From DASTPP01 sp035762175 (GTDB taxonomy: Bacteria > Myxococcota_A > Polyangia > Polyangiales > Polyangiaceae), in the NCBI GenBank assembly GCA_035762175.1, contig DASTPP010000024.1, forward strand, positions 1 through 51,020: a stretch of DNA of 51,020 nucleotides, written 5' to 3'. Under the pieces are notes generated by a model. That model searched no databases. It was not told where the DNA came from and saw only the letters and a program-made list of their open reading frames with translations. A program made the position numbers and the translations under genes. How positions within the stretch are numbered: position 1 is the first letter of the stretch; every line of letters begins with the position of its first letter. Of the stretch, positions 24,087 through 30,710 are shown in pieces.

Positions 24087-25604
24087 CTAAAAGAGTTTCT
24101 TCCGCTTGCTGGAGGCCAAAATGCCGAGCATCTCGCGGTACTTGGCCACCGTGCGCCGCGCGATCTGGATGCCCTCCCGCTTCTCGAGCAGCTCGACGAT
24201 CGCCTGGTCCGAGAGCGGGTTCTGCTTGTCCTCCTCGTCGATGATCTTCTTGATCGCCTGCTTGACGCTCTCGGAGGCGATGTCCTCCTCTTCCTTGCGG
24301 CGGATGGACGAGTTGAAGAAGTACTTGAGCTCGAACAGGCCCTGCGGCGTGTGCACGTACTTCGAGGTCGTCACGCGCGAGATCGTGCTCTCGTGCATGT
24401 TCACCGCCTCCGCGATGTCCCGCAAGATCATCGGCTTGAGGTAGGCCACGCCCTTCTCGAAGAACTCGCGCTGCCGCTCGACGATCGCCTCGGTCACCCG
24501 GATGATCGTCTTGCGCCGCTGCTCGATCGCCCGGATCAGCCAGTGCGCGTTCCTGAGCTTCTCGTTGACGAAGTCTTTCGCGTTCGGGTCTTGCAAGAGG
24601 CGCTTGGTCAGCGCCTCGTTGATGTACAGCCGCTGCACGCCCCGGTCGTTGTCCAGCACGACGAACTTGTCGCCGTCCTTCACGACGTAGACGTCCGGCG
24701 TGATCGCGATCATCCGGTCGTCGGCGTCGCTGAAGTTGCGCGCCGGCCGGCTCTCGAGCGTCTGGATCGCCTTCGCCGCCTCGTACACGTCCTCGAGCGG
24801 CACCTTCAGGTCTTTCGCGATCGCCTGGAAGTTGTGCTTCTCGAGGTTGTGCATGTGCCGGTCGATGATCGAGAGCTCGAGCTCGTCGAAGCCCTGGATC
24901 TCGGCCTGCACCCGCAGACACTCGCGCAGGTCGCGCGAGCCGACCCCGTTCGGGTCAAAGTGCTGGATCATCCGCAGCACCTCGAGCGCGTCCTCCGGGT
25001 CGAGCTCGGCCGCCTTCGCGATGTCCTCGACCGTCAGGTCCGCCTCCTTCGAGCCGTCCTCCTGGATCATGCCCGACAGGTCGAGGTAGCCCCGCTCGTC
25101 GAGGTTGCCGATGATGAACTCCGCGAAGCGCCGCTCGGCCTCCGTGAAGTCGCTCATCTGAATCTGCCACATCAGGTGGTCGTGCAGGCTCGTCGCGCGC
25201 GTGAGCGTCTGCTCGATCGGCGGCAGCTCTTCGTAGCCGCCCTTCGTCGCGTACGTCGGCTGCTGCAGGGTGCGGTTCTCCAGGAACTGCTCCCAGTCGA
25301 CCTCCTGGGCCTTCTTCTCTTGGTCGCGCGTGCCGAGGTCGCGCGTGCGGTCGAAGCGGTCGCCCGTCGCGTCGACCCCCGCCTCGCCCTCGCCCCCCGC
25401 CGAGGCGTGCGGCAAGAGCGGCTCGCGCTCGCCCCGCGGGCTCGGGTCGACGTCGTCGTCGGCCAAGACCGGGTTCGCCTCGAGTTCACGGCCGACCTCG
25501 TCGATGAGCTCCATCCGGGAGAGTTGCAGCAGCCGAATGGCCTGCTGCAACTGGGGCGTCATCACCAGGTTCGTTGTCAGCTTCTGACTGAGCTTGATCT
25601 CCAT
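24087..25604 (-). CDS. rpoN: RNA polymerase sigma-54 factor
   Basis: The 505-residue product starts at ATG 25604. Region I is intact (KLSQKLTTNLVMTPQLQQAI, RLLQLSRMELIDEVGRELEA) and binds activators. A variable acidic linker (ADDDVDPSPRGERE) follows. The core-binding domain includes RFAEFIIGNLDERGYLDLS and HFDPNGVGSRDLRECL. The helix-turn-helix region has DIAEAVNMHESTISRVTTSKY, and near the C-terminus the RpoN box ARRTVAKYREML recognises the -24 element. It directs transcription from -24/-12 promoters with enhancer-binding ATPases, none of which is in this window. Gene lptB lies upstream in the same direction across a 239-bp gap. Confidence 0.96.
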   Translation of the reverse strand: MEIKLSQKLTTNLVMTPQLQQAIRLLQLSRMELIDEVGRELEANPVLADDDVDPSPRGEREPLLPHASAGGEGEAGVDATGDRFDRTRDLGTRDQEKKAQEVDWEQFLENRTLQQPTYATKGGYEELPPIEQTLTRATSLHDHLMWQIQMSDFTEAERRFAEFIIGNLDERGYLDLSGMIQEDGSKEADLTVEDIAKAAELDPEDALEVLRMIQHFDPNGVGSRDLRECLRVQAEIQGFDELELSIIDRHMHNLEKHNFQAIAKDLKVPLEDVYEAAKAIQTLESRPARNFSDADDRMIAITPDVYVVKDGDKFVVLDNDRGVQRLYINEALTKRLLQDPNAKDFVNEKLRNAHWLIRAIEQRRKTIIRVTEAIVERQREFFEKGVAYLKPMILRDIAEAVNMHESTISRVTTSKYVHTPQGLFELKYFFNSSIRRKEEEDIASESVKQAIKKIIDEEDKQNPLSDQAIVELLEKREGIQIARRTVAKYREMLGILASSKRKKLF

Positions 25605-25843
25605 CGCTTCGCTGGGTAGGGCCCGCGGTCAGCGCCGAGGCCCCTCAGCAGGGCCAGAGCATGGCGCCCGGCCCGCGCGGCCGAGAGAGCTTAAAGCGGT
25701 AGGGGGCCCACGACATTGGGAGGTACGACGCTCAGAGGCAGGCCCCACAGCCGCGCCCGACCGCAGTGTCGGGCGAGACCCGAAGGCCTCGGCCGAGTCT
25801 ACACTGATTACAATCTCCGTGCCCGAACTTTTGCCACCCCCCC
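25605..25843. promoter_or_regulatory. Upstream region of rpoN
   Basis: This gap is distinctly less GC-rich than its surroundings near 25805-25835. On the minus strand GATTGTAATCAGTGTAGACT offers a plausible extended -10 (TGTAGACT) for rpoN, about 200 bp before its ATG. No clear -35 with 17-bp spacing is seen and no -24/-12 sequence was found. Confidence 0.3.
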
Positions 25844-26548
25844 TCAGCGCGTCACGTAACGCTGCGTCACGTCCGGGTGCTCGAGAAATCGCGCCGGCGC
25901 CTCGCTGACCACCACCCGCCCGTCGGCCAGAAGGTGAGCCTCGTCCGCGATGCGCAAGGCCTCGGCCGCGTGGTGGTCGCTCACCACCAACGCGCGCCCC
26001 TCGTTGGCCTGCTGCCGCAGCTGCTCGGCCAGGGCACTCACCCCCGCGGGGTCAACCCCCGCGAAGGGCTCGTCGCAGAGCAACACCTTGGGCCGCCCCA
26101 AAAGCGCCCGCACCAGCTCGAGCCGCCGCCGCTCGCCCCCCGACAGGTGCGCCGCCTTCACCTCGAGCCGGGGCTCGAGGCCGTAGGCGCGCGCCAGCCC
26201 GAGCTCGTCGAGGTCGGACCGGGCCAGCTTGCGGAACGAGCGCAAATTATCGCGCACGCTCAGGTCGAACAAGACGCTCGGCCCCTGCGGCAAATAGCCA
26301 AGCCCGAGCCGCGAGCGCGCCCACGAGGGCAGCCCCCCCACGTCGCGCCCACCCAGGATCACCCGCCCCCCGAGCAGCGGCCACTCGCCCGCCACCGCCC
26401 CGAGCAGCGTGCTCTTGCCCGCCCCCGAGGGCCCGAGCAACGCCACCACCGTGCCCGGGCGCACCTGTAGGCTGACCTCGCGCACGATGGCGCGCCCCCC
26501 CCGCTCGACCGAGACCGCCTCGACCGAGAGCGCGAAGGCCTCGCTCAC
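25844..26548 (-). CDS. lptB: LPS export ABC transporter ATPase LptB
   Basis: The 234-residue product starts at GTG 26548, overlapping the lptA stop as GTGA. It has Walker A GPSGAGKST, the Q-loop in GLGYLPQGPSVLFDLSVRDNL (close to the LptB pattern), signature LSGGERRRLELVRALL, Walker B KVLLCDEPFAGVDP and H-loop VSDHHAAEAL. It powers extraction of LPS from the inner membrane with LptFG. Those are not in the window, but lptA is immediately upstream and rpoN downstream, the classical proteobacterial order. Confidence 0.93.
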   Translation of the reverse strand: MSEAFALSVEAVSVERGGRAIVREVSLQVRPGTVVALLGPSGAGKSTLLGAVAGEWPLLGGRVILGGRDVGGLPSWARSRLGLGYLPQGPSVLFDLSVRDNLRSFRKLARSDLDELGLARAYGLEPRLEVKAAHLSGGERRRLELVRALLGRPKVLLCDEPFAGVDPAGVSALAEQLRQQANEGRALVVSDHHAAEALRIADEAHLLADGRVVVSEAPARFLEHPDVTQRYVTR

Positions 26549-27111
26549 GGCGGGCGCAGCGAGGGGATGCCGCCCGGCCCCGGGGCGAGCGGCCCGGGCA
26601 GCACGCCGTGCACCTCTTCGAGCGTCAGGTGCGCCGAGGCGAACTCGATCGTGCCCCGCTCGGCCGTCATGCGCGCGCCGCCCCGGGTCACCTTCACGTG
26701 GCCCTTGAGCCGAATGACCTTCTGGCTCATGTCGACCTCGACGTCGTCGGCCTCGGCGTGCGTGCCCCGAAAGTCGGCCGTCACCGGGCCCAGCCCCCGC
26801 GCCGAGAGCAGCCGCGCCGACCCGTCGAACCGCCCCTCGACCCGCGGGCAGGTCACCAAGATGTCGCCCCGCCGCAGCTGCACGTGCCCGTCGAGCACCG
26901 CGCGCGCCGCCCCCCAGTCGACCTCGAGCTTGTCGGCCCGCACGTCGAGCACGTCGGGGTCGCCCTCGGACCCGGGCCCCGGCCCCGGCGCCGATCGCGC
27001 CTCGAACGCCCCGCCCGTCATCAGCGCGATGAGCGCGCCCAGCGAGAGCGCGCCCCGCCCCCACCGCCGGCCGCCGCCGGCCGCCCGAAGGCCTTCGAGA
27101 ACGCGTCGCAC
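26545..27111 (-). CDS. lptA: LptA/OstA-like periplasmic LPS transport protein
   Basis: The 188-residue product starts at GTG 27111. An N-terminal hydrophobic segment (LSLGALIALMTGGAFEARSA) acts as signal. The beta-jellyroll domain of the OstA-like N family follows: LDVRADKLEVDWGAARAVLDG, VQLRRGDILVTCPRVEGRFD, ADDVEVDMSQKVIRLKGHVK and VTRGGARMTAERGTIEFAS. LptA bridges LPS across the periplasm to LptDE. The order lptA-lptB-rpoN strongly supports the identity. It begins a few bases after the end of the GTPase gene. Confidence 0.85.
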   Translation of the reverse strand: MRRVLEGLRAAGGGRRWGRGALSLGALIALMTGGAFEARSAPGPGPGSEGDPDVLDVRADKLEVDWGAARAVLDGHVQLRRGDILVTCPRVEGRFDGSARLLSARGLGPVTADFRGTHAEADDVEVDMSQKVIRLKGHVKVTRGGARMTAERGTIEFASAHLTLEEVHGVLPGPLAPGPGGIPSLRPP

Positions 27112-27116
27112 CCGGC

Positions 27117-29738
27117 CTAGCGTAACGATTCACCCTCGCCCGGGGCAAGCCCCCCGGCCGAGAGCCGCGGCGCCCGCGCCCCGAGCGCCTCGTAAAGCGG
27201 CTTGAGGCGCGAGACCAGCGGCGCCCCCACCGGCTTGCCCGCCTTGCCCGGCGGCCCCGCCCGCAGCGCCCGAGCCGCCGGGGTGCGCACCGTGTCGTAC
27301 AAGAGCGAAAGCGGCACCTCGAGCACGGCCGAGGGCTGGGCGAGCCCCTGCACCAGCCCGTGCAACGCCGCGCTGACCGCCGGCCCGAGCGCCGCGAGCG
27401 CGTCGCGCTGCAGGGGCGCGAGCGAGGGCAGCGAGGCGACGAGCCCCTCGGCGAGCGGCGCGGCGAGCCGCTGCACCACCCGCCCCACCGCGTAGGCGCG
27501 CACCGCCCCCGCCCCCGCCCCCTCGACCAGCGGCGCGAGATCGTCGCGCAGCCGCCGCCGCGGCTCGTCGAGCGCCCGCTCGAAGGGCTTCGGCGCCGCC
27601 CCCGCCCGCCGCTCGAGCGCGAGCGCCGCCTCGTGCCACGCCGCCCCCGCCGCCGCCTCCGCCCGCAGCGCCCTCAGCTCGACCGTCGCCAGCGACTCGG
27701 CCAGCGCGAGCAAGGGCTCGAGCATCGAGGCCGCGCGGCGCCCGAGCGCCCGATCTTTGAGCCCGGGCGCCGCGCCCACCAAGAGGCGCTCGACCAGCGC
27801 CTCGACCTCCGCCCAGCGCGAGCCCGCGAGCTCGTCGCCCCGCCCGACACGCGCGTCGAGCGCGCGCCGCGCCGAGAACGCCACCGGCGGCACGAGCGAC
27901 GCGAGCCCCACCTCGGCGAGCGCCGAGGCGACGTAGGCCTCGACCCGCGGCAGCGCCCCGGGCTCGAGCCGGTCGATCTTGTTGACGAGCGCCTGCACCG
28001 GCAGCTTGCCCTTGGCGAGCTCGCCGAGCACCCGCCGCTCGCTCTCTTTCAGGGGCTGCGTCGCGTCGAGCAGCCAGAGCGCGACGTGCGCCTCGGCCAG
28101 CACCGAGCGCGCCGCCGCGGCGTGCTCGGCGTCGGGCGCGTTGAAGCCCGGCGTGTCGAGCAGCTCGAAGTGCCGCAGCCGCTCGAGCGGCTGGCCCACC
28201 GTCACCCGCAGCGCCCGCGCCCCCGCCCGGCGCACCTCGTCGAGCGTCGCCTTCAGCCGCTCGGGCGCGACGACCCGATCGTGCCCCGTCGAGGTGACCA
28301 CCCGCGCGAAGGGGTCGGGCGAGTAGACGACGTGGTGCGGGCACGCCGTCACCGGCACGACCCCCATCGGCGCGAGCTCGGCGCCGAGCAGCGCGTTCAA
28401 GAACGTGCTCTTGCCCGCGTTGAACTCGCCCACGATCGCCACCCGCAGCGGCCGCTCGCCCTCGACCGCCAGCGCCTCGGCCGCGACGAGCGCCGCCGTG
28501 TCCTCGAGCGCGCGCGCCGCGCGCCGGAGCTCGCCCAGCACCTCGGGCAGCGCGAGCGGCGCGTCCGGCGGCGCCCAGCGCCCCACGATCTGCCGCCGCA
28601 GCTCGACCGCCCAGGGGTGCTCGGCCGCCCCGTCGAGCGCGTCGAGCGCCTCGCCCGGCGCGCCCCCCTCGAGCGCCTCGAGCGCCCGCGCGATCGCCCG
28701 CTCGGCCGCCGGCGCCCCCTGCCCCGATCGCTCGGCCGCAGGCGCCCCCGGCCCCCGTCGCTCGGCCGCCGGCGCCCCCGGCCCCTCGAGCGCCTCGACC
28801 GCGCGCCGCAGGCCCGCCCCGTCGCCGTCTTGGGTCGCGAGCGTCAAGAGCGTGCGCGCCGCGTCGACGTCGCCCTGCCCCGCCGCCGCCGCGAGCGCCG
28901 CCCGCGCCGCCCCCCGATCGCCGTCGGCGATCGCCAGCGCCGCCCGCACGAGCGCCGTCTCGTCGTCGCTCGCGCGCAAGACCCGCGCGACCCTCGCCCG
29001 GCCCGCCGGAGGCAGCGACGAGGCCGAGAGCGCCAGCGCCCGCGCCGCCCCGGGCGCCTCGAGAATGTACGCCCGCAAGAGCGCCTCGGTCGCGTCGCCC
29101 CCCGCGGCCGAGAGCAGCCGCCCGGCCAGGAGCGCCCCCGCCCCGTCGAGCGTCGCCGCCGGCGGCAGCGCCTTCGCCGCCTCGCGCGCGCCCTCGACGT
29201 CGCCGAGCTCGAGCGCCGCGAGCGCCCGCCGCGCCTCGAGCTCGGGCGTCGTCTGCTCGGGCGGCACGCGCGCCAGCCACGCCGCCGCCCGCGCCGGATC
29301 GCCCTGCGCCAGATCGAGATCGGCCAGCGCCGCCACCGCCCAGCCCCGCACGAGCGGCGTGTCGTCGGCCGCCGCCGCCCGCCCGAGCGCCTCGCGCGCC
29401 TCGGGCGCGTCGCCCTGCACCCGCAGCCTCGCCAGCCCCAGCCGCAGCCACACCTCGGGCTGCCAGGGCACCCGCTCGGCGAGCTCGGCGAGGTAGCGCG
29501 CCGCGAACTCGTCGAGCCACGCCGCCTCCGCCGCGTCGGCCGCCAGGAGCAGCCCCACCGGCGAGCCCGGCACCCGCTCGAGCAGCTCGCGCGCCAGCCC
29601 CAGCGCCGCCGTGGGGTCGCCCGCCGCGAGCGCCCGCTCGGCCCCGTCGCGCACGTCGTCTGCCCCGCGCGCCACGACCACCGCGCGCCCGAACCACGCC
29701 CGCAGCTCTTGCCCAAGCGTCGAAGCCGTCGAGGCCAT
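27117..29738 (-). CDS. TPR protein with C-terminal dynamin-like GTPase domain
   Basis: This 873-residue protein starts at ATG 29738. Residues about 20-390 are Ala-rich helical repeats of TPR type (for example AALGLARELLERVPGSPVGLLLAADAAEAA). At about 432 a dynamin-family GTPase begins: G1 GEFNAGKST, G2 VPVTACPHH, G3 LLDTPGFN, G4 VNKIDRL. A long helical tail follows, as in bacterial dynamin-like proteins that act on membranes. Three tandem 10-residue units of the type GxGAPAAERx occur near residues 317-346. The combination with an N-terminal TPR array is unusual and suggests a scaffolded GTPase. The cellular role is unknown. No signal peptide or clear transmembrane helix is visible. Confidence 0.8.
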   Translation of the reverse strand: MASTASTLGQELRAWFGRAVVVARGADDVRDGAERALAAGDPTAALGLARELLERVPGSPVGLLLAADAAEAAWLDEFAARYLAELAERVPWQPEVWLRLGLARLRVQGDAPEAREALGRAAAADDTPLVRGWAVAALADLDLAQGDPARAAAWLARVPPEQTTPELEARRALAALELGDVEGAREAAKALPPAATLDGAGALLAGRLLSAAGGDATEALLRAYILEAPGAARALALSASSLPPAGRARVARVLRASDDETALVRAALAIADGDRGAARAALAAAAGQGDVDAARTLLTLATQDGDGAGLRRAVEALEGPGAPAAERRGPGAPAAERSGQGAPAAERAIARALEALEGGAPGEALDALDGAAEHPWAVELRRQIVGRWAPPDAPLALPEVLGELRRAARALEDTAALVAAEALAVEGERPLRVAIVGEFNAGKSTFLNALLGAELAPMGVVPVTACPHHVVYSPDPFARVVTSTGHDRVVAPERLKATLDEVRRAGARALRVTVGQPLERLRHFELLDTPGFNAPDAEHAAAARSVLAEAHVALWLLDATQPLKESERRVLGELAKGKLPVQALVNKIDRLEPGALPRVEAYVASALAEVGLASLVPPVAFSARRALDARVGRGDELAGSRWAEVEALVERLLVGAAPGLKDRALGRRAASMLEPLLALAESLATVELRALRAEAAAGAAWHEAALALERRAGAAPKPFERALDEPRRRLRDDLAPLVEGAGAGAVRAYAVGRVVQRLAAPLAEGLVASLPSLAPLQRDALAALGPAVSAALHGLVQGLAQPSAVLEVPLSLLYDTVRTPAARALRAGPPGKAGKPVGAPLVSRLKPLYEALGARAPRLSAGGLAPGEGESLR
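28717..28800. repeat. 30-bp minisatellite inside the GTPase gene
   Basis: Three tandem 30-bp units, each containing CGCTCGGCCGCNGGCGCCCC, encode the decapeptide repeats GPGAPAAERR, GPGAPAAERS and GQGAPAAERA. The repeat is in frame and lies in the linker between the TPR and GTPase parts. Confidence 0.65.
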
Positions 29739-29783
29739 CGTCGTGCAGGGCTACCACGGCCCCCGACCACCGCGCAGCCCGAA

Positions 29784-29892
29784 GCCCCCGAGTGAACTCG
29801 GGGGCAGCGAACGCCCGCGGAAACGGCGTGCAAAGCCCTGCCAGGAGGCAGGGCTCCCGCGGAGCGAGCCGCTTCGCTCGCTCGCCCGGGCG
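29784..29892. repeat. Nested-palindrome element, partial copy B
   Basis: The copy starts with the outer hairpin GCCCCCGAG/CTCGGGGGC (29784-29805) and AGCGAACGCCCG. It continues with the hairpin AGCCCTGCC-AGGA-GGCAGGGCT (29834-29855) and a GCGAGC-type central hairpin. The right half found in the other copies is missing and is replaced by other sequence leading to the 42-bp palindrome array. Confidence 0.7.
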
Positions 29893-29934
29893 TCACGGCC
29901 GCTGGGTGGTCCGCACCAGTATGCCAGCCGGCAG

Positions 29935-30353
29935 CTTTGCGTCCCGGGACGCAAAGAAACGACCCGCGGGTCGCCCTCGGCCCAAAAAGGGACCCAAAAA
30001 ACGACCCGCGGGTCGCCCTCGGCCTTAACGGGGACCCAAAAAGCGACCCGCGTGTCGGTACCCCCCGGTCCCGGGACCGCCCGAGGCGACCCGCGGGTCG
30101 TTTCTTTGCGTCCCGGGACGCCTCGAGGCGACCCGCGGGTCGTTTCGACCCGTCCCGCGACGGCCCGAGGCGACATGCGGGTCGCTTCGACCCGTCCCGG
30201 CACGCCCCGAGGCGACATGCGGGTCGCTTCGACCCGTCCCGGGACCGGTCGGGGCGACATGCATGTCATGAGCGTTAGATTCTCGGGCAGGTCGGGGCGA
30301 CATGCATGTCATGAGCGTTAGATTCTCGGGCAGGCCGAGGCGACCCCTACCGG
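29935..30353. repeat. Array of 12-bp palindromes at 42-43-bp period
   Basis: Cores start at 29961, 30003, 30045, 30088, 30130, 30172, 30214, 30256 and 30299, with a decayed half-copy at 30342. Cores 1, 2, 4 and 5 read GACCCGCGGGTC, core 3 has one change, cores 6-7 read GACATGCGGGTC and cores 8-9 read GACATGCATGTC. A second palindrome (GTCCCGGGAC type, at 29941, 30068 and 30110, weaker elsewhere) is centred about 21 bp from the neighbouring cores. The first of these is part of a perfect 22-bp palindrome (29935-29956). Units are 42 or 43 bp, close to four helical turns. No protein gene is supported here despite open frames of 14-codon period on both strands. Confidence 0.85.
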
Positions 30354-30378
30354 CCGCATTGGAGGCGGCCCGACGCGC

Positions 30379-30678
30379 CCCGGACTGGAAGAGGGTGTTG
30401 CGAAACGAGGCCGGCGGGGCCCCCGAGGGAACTCGGGGGCAGCGGACGCCCGCTCGTGCCGCGCGGAAGCGGCCCGATTCGGCCTTTCAAGCCCGCCCCC
30501 TTGGCGGGGGCCGGGCTCCCGCGGGCTCCGTCTTCCGGGCGAGCGGGCGAAGCGGCTCGCTCCGCGGGAGCCCTGCCTCCGGCGGGGCTTTGCGAGCCGT
30601 TTTCAAGGGCGTTCGCTGCCCCCGAGTTCCCTCGGGGGCCCGCCGGCCTCGTTTCGCAACACCCTCTCGAAGTCCGGG
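30379..30678. repeat. Nested-palindrome element, complete copy C with ~72-bp terminal inverted repeats
   Basis: The left arm 30379-30451 and right arm 30608-30678 are almost identical reverse complements, including GAGGGTGTTGCGAAACGAGG and the hairpin GCCCCCGAGGGAACTCGGGG plus C (30419-30440 and 30618-30639). Inside are a hairpin with CAAGCCCGCCCCC/GGGGGCCGGGCT, a central GCGAGCGGGCGAAGCGGCTCGC and the hairpin AGCCCTGCC-TCC-GGCGGGGCT (30569-30589). It lies 33 bp from the stop codon of the NFACT gene. No transposase is encoded. Confidence 0.8.
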
Positions 30679-30710
30679 CCGCGCGTTGTGAGGCGCCCCC
30701 GGGCCGCTTG

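Noticed and set aside
29937..30321. CRISPR array or repeat-protein gene at the 42-bp palindrome array
   Set aside because: The intervals between palindromes are themselves conserved rather than unique spacers, cores are only 12 bp and no cas gene is nearby. Frames are open on both strands only because the unit is 42 bp (14 codons) and GC-rich; the peptides are low complexity without a start context.
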